From Colwellia piezophila ATCC BAA-637 (lineage in GTDB: Bacteria; Pseudomonadota; Gammaproteobacteria; Enterobacterales; Alteromonadaceae): a stretch of DNA of 64,000 nucleotides. The DNA lies in the NCBI RefSeq assembly GCF_000378625.1, contig NZ_KB905164.1, forward strand, positions 124,001 to 188,000. Reading direction: 5' to 3'. Both the position numbers and the translations under genes were made by a program. The notes under the pieces are model-generated. The model made no database searches and was not told where the DNA came from. It worked only from the letters and a program-made list of their open reading frames with translations. Below are positions 9,410 to 18,488 of this stretch, piece by piece (within the stretch, counting starts at the first letter, position 1; every line of letters begins with the position of its first letter).

Positions 9410-10012
9410 CTAGTAACCGACTTGACGACCAAAACGATAATTAAAACCAATAAATAAAGTACTGATACTGCCAAAGTCAGAATAATTGGGATAATGTTTG
9501 ACGCCTATATGCATAGCGGAATTTTTTGTGAAGCTTTTTTGTAGGATCACTGATAATACCGGGTTGATATCCCCTTGCTCGGCAAAGTAAATATCATCTC
9601 GGTCAAAGTCCGGTCTAAAAACAAGTTTGTGTTCACTTAAGTTAACCGCCGCGCCCACTTGAAATTCAACCATGAAACTACTGATAAATTTATCGTATGA
9701 CTTCGGATAATAACGATAACCCAATGACAGCTCGACGGTTTGCAAAGCAAAATCAAAGTCCGCTTTATCCCAAGCGTCACTGGTTTTATCCAAGTCGCTT
9801 ATGGCAACATTTTCTAAACGGTTGTAACTTACCTGCCAAATAAAGGCTTTTTGCTTAAAAAATTCATCACCAATAACAAGGCTATAACCAAAACTTGAAT
9901 CTTGATCCACTTTATGAAGTTGTATTGAACTTTCAAGCGCATCGGCATTGCTATGCAACATAGCCATAAAAATACAAAACATTTGCGCTATAGGATTAAT
10001 TTTTTTTACCAT
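9410..10012 (-). CDS. Small predicted outer-membrane beta-barrel protein, function unknown
   Basis: About 200 residues. An N-terminal hydrophobic signal (MVKKINPIAQMFCIFMAML, ending near NADA) is followed by alternating polar/aromatic stretches such as ELSLGYRYY and STLFIGFNYRFG. It ends in an aromatic residue (GRQVGY), as many outer-membrane barrels do. ATG at 10012 is preferred; GGAGT lies about 10 bases upstream. The longer frame would need a TTG. I do not recognise the family. It is upstream of the TSP3 repeat protein in the same direction, 162 bases away, but a functional link is not shown. Confidence 0.6.
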   Translation of the reverse strand: MVKKINPIAQMFCIFMAMLHSNADALESSIQLHKVDQDSSFGYSLVIGDEFFKQKAFIWQVSYNRLENVAISDLDKTSDAWDKADFDFALQTVELSLGYRYYPKSYDKFISSFMVEFQVGAAVNLSEHKLVFRPDFDRDDIYFAEQGDINPVLSVILQKSFTKNSAMHIGVKHYPNYSDFGSISTLFIGFNYRFGRQVGY

Positions 10013-10239
10013 CACTACTTTTACTCCTGCCAACAAGCCTTCGATAGGTAGTCATTTTATTGTCGGTCGTAAGGGGGAACTACCAATGAGTAAAGTTAAG
10101 CAATAATCACACCAAAGAGATATAGACTTACTTACTGATGAATTTATAAAGGCATCAATAACAAGCGGCTACAATCCACTCACATAGAGTGAATAATAAA
10201 CTTTAATTGAGTGGAGATGTACTGAAGCGCAGAGAACGA

Positions 10240-10279
10240 AACGGCAAATAGCTGCCCTTAGGAACACTTATTTGCCGTT
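10240..10279. other. Hairpin with 11-bp arms in a gene-free spacer
   Basis: AACGGCAAATA (10240-10250) and TATTTGCCGTT (10269-10279) are perfect inverted arms around an 18-base loop. A third TTTGCCGTT occurs near 10310. The stretch 10037-10484 has no gene; this GC-richer block looks like a decayed repeat or structured RNA. Confidence 0.45.
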
Positions 10280-10322
10280 GATGTTTGCCCGCGGAGTGTT
10301 GGGTTGCAGTTTGCCGTTAATA

Positions 10323-10401
10323 TTTTCGGTGTTAACTTTTGGTGTTAACTTTTGGTATTGATTTTTGGTATTAATTACGGATATTAATTTTCCGAATTAA
10401 T
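10323..10401. repeat. 13-bp tandem minisatellite
   Basis: About six degenerate units based on TTTTGGTGTTAAC or TTTTGGTATTAAT follow head to tail with a 13-bp period. At its end CGGATATTAATT (10378-10389) and AATTAATATCCG (10395-10406) form a perfect 12-bp inverted repeat, about 80 bases past the gamma-glutamyltransferase stop. It has no T-run, so it is at best a weak terminator. Confidence 0.75.
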
Positions 10402-10484
10402 ATCCGGCCTTACTTGGTACTGTTGGAATGCCCGAAGATAGTATTTTACTCAACTAGAGCACTAACATTCATTGTTAAAGTCAT

Positions 10485-12245
10485 TTAACGACCTAAGGCT
10501 AATCCTTCTCTTCGCGGATCGGCTCCGCCCACTAAACCATCACTGGTTAGTTCTATGGCATGTAAACCACTGTTTAACGGTTTAACTTTTACTCTATGCC
10601 CTCTGGCTTCAAGAGCCGGTTTTAATTTGGCAATATCCGTATCAACCTCCAGTGTGGTAACCACATTTCTATTAGTTACTTTCGGTAAGTTAATCGCCTG
10701 TTGCACGTTAAGTTGCCAATCTAGAACAGCCACAATGGTTTGTGCGACATAATTAATGATGCGACTACCACCCGGTGAGCCGACAACTAATCGTAATGAA
10801 TTATCGGCATTAAAAACCATCATAGGTGCCATTGAACTGCGTGGCCTTTTTAATGGCTGAACACGGTTAGCAACTAATTCACCATGGCGTTTAGGCGCGA
10901 GTGAAAAATCAGTTAATTGATTATTTAATATAAAGCCTTGTACCATAAGCGCTGAGCCAAAACCGTTTTCAATACTACTGGTCATAGAAATAGCGTTGCC
11001 TTGTTTATCGACAATAGCTAAATGAGTGGTTGATGGTCTCTCAATGGCATTATCATTAGCCAGTACCAAAGCGTTATCAGGCTGACCCGCTATTGCTTGC
11101 CCCATATCTTTTTCTTCATCAATTAAAGCGGCGCGTTTTGCCAAATAATCTGCAGCCAATAAACCTTCAACCGGTACGCTAACAAAATCGCTATCCGCTA
11201 TATATTTGTTTCTATCGGCAAAAGCTAACCTTGAGCTTTGGGTCAATAAATGAATAGCGTGCAGTGAGTTTGGCGGGTATTGAGCCAAGTCAAATTTTTG
11301 TAATTGTGCCAGTATTTGAATAACGGTGATGCCTCCAGAGCTTGGCGGCGCCATACCACAGACTTTATATTGATGATAAGGACCACAGACTGAAGGTCGT
11401 TCTATGGCTTGATAACCTCTCATATCTTCGAGACTTAATAAGCCTGGAGAGAGGATAGCGTATTGTACTTTATTAACAATTTTTTTAGCGATCCAACCCT
11501 GATAAAAAACATCAACCCCTTCAATCGAGATACTAACTAATGCCTTGGCTAGTTTTGGATTCTTTAAGGTGTCTCCTGCTTTAACGCGCACGCCATTAGG
11601 CGAAAAGTAATTTTTTATTTCCGGTAAGGTATGAAGACCTGGATTGAAATTCATTGCCAATAATTTTTCTAAACGGTTCGAGACAATAAAGCCACTTTGG
11701 GCTAATTCAATCGCTGGCTGAAATAACGCCTGCCAAGGCAGTACACCAAATTTTTTATGGGCATCACTGAGCGCGGCAAGTAAACCAGGTACGCCGACAG
11801 ACTTACCTCCAACAACTGCTTCAGCCCAGTTTAATGGTTGACCTTGTTCATCTAGAAATAAAGCGCTAGTTGCTTTTTGTGGTGCAGTTTCTCGGCCATC
11901 AAAGGTGGTTAATTTTTGCGTTTTATTATGCCAATGCAGCATAAAACCACCGCCACCAATACCAGAGGATTGCGGCTCTACTAAGCTAAGCACTAGTTGA
12001 GCAGCGATAGCCGCATCAACAGCACTGCCACCTTTATCAAGCATTAATAATCCGGCCCTACTTGCATAAGGATTTGCCGCTACCACCATATATTGCTTAG
12101 CGGTAACCGCTTGTTTTTGATTAAAACCGGTAGCCGCTTCTGGCTCTCGAATCTCCCGTGTCGCTTGTGCTGCTTGGCTGAGTAAAAGCTGAGCGACTAT
12201 CAATGTGACTGAGATAATGCGTAATAATAGTGAATGATGAGTCAT
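10485..12245 (-). CDS. ggt: Gamma-glutamyltransferase (glutathione hydrolase)
   Basis: About 586 residues with an N-terminal signal peptide (SLLLRIISVTLIVAQLLLSQ...). It is an N-terminal nucleophile hydrolase that matures by self-cleavage before the Thr of STTHLAIVD (Thr406 from this start). Other family signatures are SSGIGGGGFMLHW, APPSSGGITV and GSPGGSRIIN. It acts in the periplasm, hydrolysing gamma-glutamyl bonds of glutathione and related compounds. ATG at 12245 has AAGGAA six bases upstream; a TTG one codon earlier is too close to that site. It follows the DTW gene by nine bases, so the two are likely cotranscribed although functionally unrelated. Confidence 0.93.
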   Translation of the reverse strand: MTHHSLLLRIISVTLIVAQLLLSQAAQATREIREPEAATGFNQKQAVTAKQYMVVAANPYASRAGLLMLDKGGSAVDAAIAAQLVLSLVEPQSSGIGGGGFMLHWHNKTQKLTTFDGRETAPQKATSALFLDEQGQPLNWAEAVVGGKSVGVPGLLAALSDAHKKFGVLPWQALFQPAIELAQSGFIVSNRLEKLLAMNFNPGLHTLPEIKNYFSPNGVRVKAGDTLKNPKLAKALVSISIEGVDVFYQGWIAKKIVNKVQYAILSPGLLSLEDMRGYQAIERPSVCGPYHQYKVCGMAPPSSGGITVIQILAQLQKFDLAQYPPNSLHAIHLLTQSSRLAFADRNKYIADSDFVSVPVEGLLAADYLAKRAALIDEEKDMGQAIAGQPDNALVLANDNAIERPSTTHLAIVDKQGNAISMTSSIENGFGSALMVQGFILNNQLTDFSLAPKRHGELVANRVQPLKRPRSSMAPMMVFNADNSLRLVVGSPGGSRIINYVAQTIVAVLDWQLNVQQAINLPKVTNRNVVTTLEVDTDIAKLKPALEARGHRVKVKPLNSGLHAIELTSDGLVGGADPRREGLALGR

Positions 12246-12254
12246 CAAGTTTCC

Positions 12255-12929
12255 TTAGGATGTTTTATGCTCAGGTCTAAAAGATAATTGGAACTGATTA
12301 AAGTCTTTAAATTTTTCCAGTAGTGGTTGATATTTCCCCAAGTTTTCAGGGCTAACCTTTCGTGGCTCAGCACCGTCTTTAGTTAAATCATTGTTTTCTA
12401 AAATCGCCAACGCATAACAGCACGCTTCTAGACTTGATAAAGCCTTTTCTCTCGCCACTTTACGGATAAGATATTGGCCAGCATCAGCCAAATAATCAGG
12501 TAAACACACTTGCGGTAATTGTTGCAATGTATTTGACAACATAAACATGCGATAAGCTTTTTTCCAGGTACCATCGAGAATAACTAAACATAGCGGCTTC
12601 GCGTTATCTGGTTGAGGTTGCTTACTGTTAGCCACTTGCACGCATAAATTACTGGTGAGGATTTGTGCTCGTTCGCCAGGATAAAGTAAAACAGCTTGTT
12701 GTTGGGCAATGATATCTAAAAAAGCTTGTTGTTCATCGACATTTTCAGCCACTATGACTTGGCAAGATAGTAAGGATTTAGCGAGTAAAGCAACCGTACC
12801 TTTACTTTGTGATACTTCACTGGGATGTTGCAAGACAACGACATGAATGTCATTAGCTATCTCGGTAGTAAAGGCGCAAATACAGGCTATTTCAGGCCGC
12901 TGACAGCCCTGACAAAGTGTTCGAGACAT
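12255..12929 (-). CDS. DTW-domain tRNA-uridine aminocarboxypropyltransferase
   Basis: 224 residues of the DTW family. An N-terminal zinc-knuckle-like motif LCQGCQRPEIACIC is followed by a nucleotide-binding core with LDGTWKKAYRMF, the place of the family's eponymous motif (here DGTW). Next come YLIRKVAREKALSSLEA and a C-terminal helix. Characterised relatives (TapT/TuaA) transfer a 3-amino-3-carboxypropyl group from SAM to a tRNA uridine. ATG at 12929; probably first of a two-gene unit with ggt. The family is firm; the specific tRNA position is inferred. Confidence 0.85.
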   Translation of the reverse strand: MSRTLCQGCQRPEIACICAFTTEIANDIHVVVLQHPSEVSQSKGTVALLAKSLLSCQVIVAENVDEQQAFLDIIAQQQAVLLYPGERAQILTSNLCVQVANSKQPQPDNAKPLCLVILDGTWKKAYRMFMLSNTLQQLPQVCLPDYLADAGQYLIRKVAREKALSSLEACCYALAILENNDLTKDGAEPRKVSPENLGKYQPLLEKFKDFNQFQLSFRPEHKTS

Positions 12930-13043
12930 AGAGAAATAAAATAAAGCGAAAAAAGTTAAGCTGCCATTGTATACTTTATTGATTCTTTATCTAATAAATA
13001 ACTGAAAAATAGATGATAACTTTTACCGACTACCGACAATAAC

Positions 13044-13667
13044 ATGATACCAACCTTAAAAAGTCTCCCCTTAACTAAACAACACAGCCTGGTAGTTTGT
13101 CTTATCGCTGTTCTCGCCCTACTTGCTTATGCGCTCGATGAACAAGTGGCAAACAGTTTAGTTTATCAACGAGAATTAATCAGCCACGGTCAGATATGGC
13201 GCTTTTTTACCGGCCATTTCTTGCACACCAATGGGGTACATTTACTACTAAACTTATTAGCTTTGCTGTTTTTATGGGCTCTACACGGGCACTTTTATAG
13301 CCTTAAAAATTACAGTGTGCTATTTATTACCTCAGCGGTAATATGCAGTACTGGCCTCTATTACTTCTCTCCTGACATTCATCAATATGTTGGTTTATCA
13401 GGTATATTACACGGTATTTTTATCTTTGGCGCCATCATGGATATCCGTCATCATGATAAAACAGGTTACCTGTTACTTATTGGGGTATGGCTAAAAATTG
13501 CTCACGAGCAGTTTTATGGTCCCAGTGAAGACCTTTCGGCCTTAATTAATGCCAATGTCGCCATCGACGCCCATTTATGGGGCGCGATCGCCGGATTAAT
13601 TTTTAGTGTTGGTTATATCGTTTTGATTAAAGATGAAAAAGCCGAAACAAGCGCCAACGCGCATTAA
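13044..13667 (+). CDS. rrtA: Rhombosortase (rhomboid-family intramembrane serine protease)
   Basis: 207 residues with about six membrane helices. Rhomboid catalytic features are present: HLLLN (His66, Asn70), the nucleophile in GLSGILHG (Ser119) and the partner His in IDAHLWGAIAG (His177). The short length and the GLSGxLHG form match the rhombosortase subfamily, which cleaves the C-terminal GlyGly-CTERM tail of secreted proteins. A candidate substrate is the repeat protein at 4829-9247. It is monocistronic, facing galE across a bidirectional terminator. A housekeeping rhomboid such as GlpG is less likely because it lacks the extra N-terminal domain. Confidence 0.87.
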   Translation: MIPTLKSLPLTKQHSLVVCLIAVLALLAYALDEQVANSLVYQRELISHGQIWRFFTGHFLHTNGVHLLLNLLALLFLWALHGHFYSLKNYSVLFITSAVICSTGLYYFSPDIHQYVGLSGILHGIFIFGAIMDIRHHDKTGYLLLIGVWLKIAHEQFYGPSEDLSALINANVAIDAHLWGAIAGLIFSVGYIVLIKDEKAETSANAH

Positions 13668-13699
13668 TCGCCAACGGCTTCAACTAATCGATAAAAAAA

Positions 13700-13727
13700 A
13701 AGACCAAGTGCATAAGCATTTGGTCTT
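13700..13727. terminator. Bidirectional terminator between rrtA and galE
   Basis: AAGACCAAGTGC and GCATTTGGTCTT pair over 12 bp (one G-T wobble) around the loop ATAA. An A-run precedes and T-rich sequence follows, so it can end both convergent genes. Confidence 0.85.
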
Positions 13728-13778
13728 ATTTATGTCTGTTACCGCCTTGAATACTACCTAGGCGTTGGTCGATTATCT

Positions 13779-14801
13779 TTAAAAACCGTTAGGGTTCTCT
13801 GACTGCCAACGCCAAGTATCAGTAATCATAGCGGTTAAGTCTAACTTAGCTTGCCAACCTAACAATTCATGCGCTAAAGAAGCATCAGCATAAACAGTTG
13901 CTAAATCACCAGCTCTACGTGGTACAACCTGATAGGGAATAGGTTGTTGGCTAATGTCTTTAAAAGTGTTGACGATTTGTAATACCGAAGTACCATTACC
14001 GGTACCTAAGTTAATTGCCTGACACCCCTTAAGCGTGCCTTTATCATGCGCTAAACTTTCCAAGGCTTTTACATGCCCTTGTGCTAAATCAACCACATGA
14101 ATATAGTCGCGTACGCCAGTACCATCTTCGGTATCATAATCGTCACCAAAAACTTGCAATTGAGCTAACCGCCCTACGGCCACTTGCGCGACATACGGCA
14201 ATAAATTATTAGGAATGCCATTGGGATTTTCACCAATCAAGCCCGATTGATGGGCACCAATAGGATTAAAATAACGTAAACAAGCAATCGACCAAGCGGA
14301 GTCACTTTTTGCTAAGTCAAAGAGGATATTTTCCACCATTAACTTAGTTTGACCATAAGGGTTAGTCGCTGAAGTTGCCATGGTTTCATTTAACGGTGAA
14401 ATATTATTACCATAAACCGTTGCTGATGAACTAAAAACAAGGTTTTTCACTTGGTGCTGAGCCATCACTTGTAATAAGGTTAGCGTGCCAGAGACATTAT
14501 TTTGATAGTAAGCTAAGGGAATTTCATTAGATTCACCGACCGCTTTAAAGCCAGCAAAGTGGATAACGGCTTCAATATTGTGATCACTAAAAACTTGCTC
14601 TAGAGCGTTCGCATCACAGATATCAGCTTTAATAAAAGTCACTGTTTTATCGGTGATTTGTTCAATACGCTCCAACACTTTGGTTGATGAGTTTGATAAA
14701 TTATCAACAATAACAATTTCTTGCTCATTAGTGCTTTGCAGTAATTCAACTACGGTATGGCTACCTATATATCCGGTACCACCGGTGATTAATAAACTCA
14801 T
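13779..14801 (-). CDS. galE: UDP-glucose 4-epimerase
   Basis: 340 residues, normal length for GalE. The Rossmann motif TGGTGYIGSH is at the N-terminus. Catalytic SSSATVYG (Ser) and NPYGQTK (Tyr-xxx-Lys) follow. Substrate-loop sequences such as GVRDYIHVVDLAQGH and NLGTGNGTSVL are also present. It interconverts UDP-glucose and UDP-galactose using bound NAD, feeding surface glycans. ATG at 14801 has AAGGAAAACC upstream; a longer frame from 14852 adds 17 residues before the fold and is unlikely. It follows the DHH gene by about 117 bases and may be a separate transcript. Confidence 0.93.
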   Translation of the reverse strand: MSLLITGGTGYIGSHTVVELLQSTNEQEIVIVDNLSNSSTKVLERIEQITDKTVTFIKADICDANALEQVFSDHNIEAVIHFAGFKAVGESNEIPLAYYQNNVSGTLTLLQVMAQHQVKNLVFSSSATVYGNNISPLNETMATSATNPYGQTKLMVENILFDLAKSDSAWSIACLRYFNPIGAHQSGLIGENPNGIPNNLLPYVAQVAVGRLAQLQVFGDDYDTEDGTGVRDYIHVVDLAQGHVKALESLAHDKGTLKGCQAINLGTGNGTSVLQIVNTFKDISQQPIPYQVVPRRAGDLATVYADASLAHELLGWQAKLDLTAMITDTWRWQSENPNGF

Positions 14802-14918
14802 GGTTTTCCTTATCCTGTCAATTAATGCATCTATTGGCATTAAACATATCAATTTATCCCGTTATTTTACCCTTACGCCATGATTTTTGATAGTAATATA
14901 TAGCCTTGCTAGCCATAA

Positions 14919-15929
14919 CTAGCCTTGGTAATAACGGGCCACATGAGCAATGAATTGGTCTAAGGCATTTAACGGTAAAGCGTTAACCCCCGCAGCAGCC
15001 GCTCGACCACCGCCACTTGGATACTGGGCGCAAATATCGCCCGCACCCTGCTTATTATTTAACGGTGCGCGCAAACTTACAGTATAACTTGCCTCGTTAG
15101 TCGCCTTATCATCAGCTTGTACTGGGTTTAATGTCACGACAATATGTGCTTTATTGGGTGCTTGATTGGCTAAGTCATTACCAAAAACGCCACTGACTCG
15201 ACGAGACCAAGCTCCATCCTCGAGTATGATAGTTTTGACTACCGCATTATCGGTTAATACCTTGGCTGCTTGTGCTTTTTTCATATCGGCTAAATAAGCC
15301 AACTTTAACTGACTAAAAATCGAGTTTTTTTGGCCAATTAATACAAAGGGATCTGGGTATGCTAACAGTACTTGATATAACTCTGCCGGATGGAAGTGTA
15401 AATCAGCAAGCGCCTGCCCATAACCGTTATAATTAATGTAGGTACCTAATTCGTTTAGCTGCTCTCGTTGCTCTTGAGATAAACCTACTTGCTGGGCTAA
15501 AACATCAGCACTGGCTAGCATGTTATCACCATAAGCTGCGGCAATGGCCCAGTGTACATAAGCGCCACCAAGGTGTTCGTTTATCAGTAAACTAGTACAA
15601 GTATTAGCATCGGTATCGAGTAAACTAGTTAACAACGGCGATTGAGGTACTTCGCCAGTGCGATGATGGTCAACATAAAAAACGGGGACTTGTGCCGCAA
15701 GTAATGCCGTTAAAGCCTGATTATTTTTCTCTAAAGAAATATCTAATACCGTTACCGAGCTGGCCTTACTCACATCAACTTGCTGCAGTAAACTGATATC
15801 ACGCTTAACCCCAGTGATTAGTTGATAAGGTACTTGCTCTGTTTGAGTCTGAATGTGAATTTGAGCAAGTGTTAACTGTAATAGCGCGATAATACCATCG
15901 GCATCACCATTAAAAACGTTATAATGCAT
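14919..15929 (-). CDS. DHH-family phosphoesterase, substrate unknown
   Basis: 336 residues. Metal-binding motifs are NGDADG (residues 7-12), VLDIS near 62, VDHH (86-89) and a C-terminal SGGGRAAAAG (from about 305) in the place of the DHHA1 GGGH motif. DHH enzymes hydrolyse phosphodiesters or 3'-phosphates, including nanoRNA and pAp. It is downstream of cysC in the direction of the sulfate-activation genes, 63 bases on. Since PAPS use releases pAp, a pAp phosphatase role is a reasonable inference, not shown. The usual His of GGGH appears replaced by Arg. Confidence 0.75.
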   Translation of the reverse strand: MHYNVFNGDADGIIALLQLTLAQIHIQTQTEQVPYQLITGVKRDISLLQQVDVSKASSVTVLDISLEKNNQALTALLAAQVPVFYVDHHRTGEVPQSPLLTSLLDTDANTCTSLLINEHLGGAYVHWAIAAAYGDNMLASADVLAQQVGLSQEQREQLNELGTYINYNGYGQALADLHFHPAELYQVLLAYPDPFVLIGQKNSIFSQLKLAYLADMKKAQAAKVLTDNAVVKTIILEDGAWSRRVSGVFGNDLANQAPNKAHIVVTLNPVQADDKATNEASYTVSLRAPLNNKQGAGDICAQYPSGGGRAAAAGVNALPLNALDQFIAHVARYYQG

Positions 15930-15992
15930 AGAGAAAGTCTAGCCTTGATGTAATTATTTTCAGAGTTTGCTTGGTTATCACTAACGCTACAT

Positions 15993-16634
15993 TTAGCTCG
16001 CACTATGCACGTTAATAAAAGCATGTTCCAGTAAATAGCCGACAATTTTCTCTGCACATTGCTCAACCGACTGCTCTGCCGTTTTAACATGAATTTGCGG
16101 TGTTACTGGTACATCATAAGTTGAATCTATGCCGGTAAAGTCTTTGATCTCGCCTGCTCGCGCTTTTTTATATAAACCTTTCGGATCGCGCTGCTCACAA
16201 ATGCTTATTGGCGTATCAATATATACCTCAATAAATTCACCCGCTTCAAGTTTAGCTTTAGCAAGAGCTCTGTCACTGGCAAAAGGAGAAATAAAGGCGG
16301 TAGAAACAATAAGGCCGGCATCCAGGAATAATTTGGCCACTTCTGAAATACGACGAATATTTTCAATACGTGCTTCATCACTAAAACCTAAATCGCCATT
16401 AAGTCCATGACGAACATTATCGCCATCAAGTAAATAACTATGGCAGCCAAGTTTATACAATAAGGCATCAACCGCATTAGCCACGGTAGATTTACCTGAG
16501 CCGCTTAAACCGGTATACCAGAGTAACGCAGGCTTTTGCTGTTTTAAATTAGCACGTTGCGCTTTGCTGATAAGCTGGTTATGCCAAACGGTGTTCTCTG
16601 TTTTCATAGTGGCTGATTTCATTGTAATACTCAT
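15993..16634 (-). CDS. cysC: Adenylylsulfate kinase
   Basis: 213 residues. The P-loop GLSGSGKST is at 42-50, then [10 protein letters not shown] (APS binding) and [10 protein letters not shown] with the conserved Ser, and [14 protein letters not shown]. It phosphorylates APS to PAPS, the second step of sulfate activation after CysDN. It lies 20 bases after the SLC13-type permease, in the cysD-cysN-permease-cysC order. It is a stand-alone kinase rather than fused to CysN. Confidence 0.94.
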   Translation of the reverse strand: MSITMKSATMKTENTVWHNQLISKAQRANLKQQKPALLWYTGLSGSGKSTVANAVDALLYKLGCHSYLLDGDNVRHGLNGDLGFSDEARIENIRRISEVAKLFLDAGLIVSTAFISPFASDRALAKAKLEAGEFIEVYIDTPISICEQRDPKGLYKKARAGEIKDFTGIDSTYDVPVTPQIHVKTAEQSVEQCAEKIVGYLLEHAFINVHSAS

Positions 16635-16654
16635 ACTAGGTCGTAAATTCGATA

Positions 16655-18397
16655 TTAAAAAGGAAAAACTAACGGGATCATAAAGATCACGGTAATTGAA
16701 TAAATAATTGAAATAGGCAAACCAAACTTAACAAAATCACTTAACTGATAGTTACCGGCGTTATACACCATGACATTGGTTTGATAACCATAAGGGCTGA
16801 TAAAGCTACCACTAGCAGCAAAAGCAACCGCCATCACAAACGGGGTTGGATCGACGCCAAGTCCTAAAGCAATATTATAAGCAATAGGGAAAGCCAAAGC
16901 TGCTGCCGCACTATTTGTGATGAGCTCGGTCATAACAAGCGTTAACAAAAAGATAACAACAAAGGCTAAGTAAATACTATGACCAAATAACAAGCCCTCA
17001 ATATTTTGTGCAAACATCCCGGCTATACCGGTATTTTCAAATGCTGACGCTAAGGTAAGTGCACCTAAGACTATCATCCAGATTTCTAAGGGAAAGCGGC
17101 GTTTGATTTCATTAACCGACAAGGAGCCACTGAAAATTAAAAAAGCTAAATAGATAAATAGGCAACTCAATAATGGTAAAGGGGTAAAAACAGATACCAA
17201 TATGCTAGCGATAAAGCCCCAAACGGTGGTGTAATCACGCCAACCGCTGAGCATATTATCTGCCTGATGCCCTGAGAGTATATAAAAGTTTTTTGATAGA
17301 TTCGCTCTGGTGGCAAAATCTTGCCCTACGGCTAACACCAGAAAATCGCCAGGTTGCAGTATTATATCGCCTAGTTTTCCTGATAAGGCACTGCCTTCTC
17401 GGCGCACAGCAACAACAGCGGCATCAAACCGGGCTCGAAAGCCGGCTTTCTTTAAGGTTTTACCGGCAATGGTAGAATCCGCTTTAACTAAAACCTCAGT
17501 TAAGTTGTCACGCAATAAGTTATCTCGTAGTAAATTACCTTGCTCGGCATATAAATTCAAGCCATTGAACTGCTGTAAAGTCAGCACTTTTGAGATATCA
17601 CCACTAAAAATAAGTTTATCGCTCGCTTGTACACGTTCTTCCGGGCAGACTGGGGAAATTAATCGTCCTTGACGTACGATTTCAACAAGAAATAAAGCAT
17701 CCAAATTTCTCAGACCATTCTCTTCAATGCTTTTACCAATCAAACTTGAAGATAGCGCGACTTCGGCTTCGAGCAGATAGTCATTGGTCACTAAATCATC
17801 GTCAACTAAGTCCGGTAATGTCCGGCTACGCAGTAAAATAACAAACAGACATAAAACAAAAGCGGCTAAACCAATTAAGGTAAAATCAAAGAAACCGAAA
17901 CCTTGATGGCCTTGTTTAATCAATAAACTATTAACAATAAGGTTGGTCGATGTACCTACTAAGGTCAGCGTGCCGCCTAAAATAGCGGCATAAGAAAGCG
18001 GTAATAACAACTTGCCGGCATTAATGAGTTTGTTTTTTTTCACGGTGTTGATAAGTGTTGCCACCACAGCCGTGTTGCTCATAATGGCAGACGCCAAAGC
18101 GGTACCGAGTAATAAACGAATGGTAGATTTCGTTTTAGAGCCGTTAAATACACTGGCAGATAAGCGTCTGAGAATACTTGTGCGTTCAAAAGCAAAAGAA
18201 CATAACACCAGTAAAACCAGCGTCACTAAACCTGGGTTTACCGCATTACTAAGGATGTCCTCTACGCTGACAAGAGACAGTGCTAAACACAATAATACCG
18301 TTACCGAGAAAACTCGCTCAGGTACTTTATTGTATTTTACTAAGCTGATAAAGGTGGCAACAAAAACCCCTATCATCAACCATTGTTCAATTGTCAT
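16655..18397 (-). CDS. SLC13-family anion permease with TrkA-C domains (probable sulfate transporter)
   Basis: 580 residues. Two sets of membrane helices flank a cytoplasmic middle part (about residues 190-375) holding two TrkA-C/RCK-C modules, the second containing [20 protein letters not shown]. Signature helices include [13 protein letters not shown] and [12 protein letters not shown] in the first half and [17 protein letters not shown] in the second. These are the SNT/TNSA motifs of sodium-coupled anion symporters. Its place between cysN and cysC makes sulfate the likely substrate. This is inferred from context; dicarboxylates are the family alternative. Confidence 0.87.
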   Translation of the reverse strand: MTIEQWLMIGVFVATFISLVKYNKVPERVFSVTVLLCLALSLVSVEDILSNAVNPGLVTLVLLVLCSFAFERTSILRRLSASVFNGSKTKSTIRLLLGTALASAIMSNTAVVATLINTVKKNKLINAGKLLLPLSYAAILGGTLTLVGTSTNLIVNSLLIKQGHQGFGFFDFTLIGLAAFVLCLFVILLRSRTLPDLVDDDLVTNDYLLEAEVALSSSLIGKSIEENGLRNLDALFLVEIVRQGRLISPVCPEERVQASDKLIFSGDISKVLTLQQFNGLNLYAEQGNLLRDNLLRDNLTEVLVKADSTIAGKTLKKAGFRARFDAAVVAVRREGSALSGKLGDIILQPGDFLVLAVGQDFATRANLSKNFYILSGHQADNMLSGWRDYTTVWGFIASILVSVFTPLPLLSCLFIYLAFLIFSGSLSVNEIKRRFPLEIWMIVLGALTLASAFENTGIAGMFAQNIEGLLFGHSIYLAFVVIFLLTLVMTELITNSAAAALAFPIAYNIALGLGVDPTPFVMAVAFAASGSFISPYGYQTNVMVYNAGNYQLSDFVKFGLPISIIYSITVIFMIPLVFPF

Positions 18398-18436
18398 TGT
18401 TAAACCTCATAAAATAACAAAGTAGCGCGAACAAGT

Positions 18437-18470
18437 TCCCGCCTACGAATCAATTAACTTGTAGGCGGGA
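18437..18470. other. Stem-loop between cysN and the permease gene
   Basis: TCCCGCCTAC and GTAGGCGGGA form a perfect 10-bp stem with a 14-base loop, in the 91-bp gap inside the sulfate operon. Downstream on the minus strand there is no T-run, so it may be a processing or attenuation hairpin or a repeat rather than a full terminator. Confidence 0.55.
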
Positions 18471-18488
18471 TTTTAATCGCGCTTTGGG

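Noticed and set aside
13044..13667. Housekeeping rhomboid GlpG
   Set aside because: The protein lacks the N-terminal GlpG domain and has the short rhombosortase form with GLSGILHG.
15872..16090. 72-residue minus-strand frame between the DHH gene and cysC
   Set aside because: It overlaps both genes in another frame and has no recognisable features.
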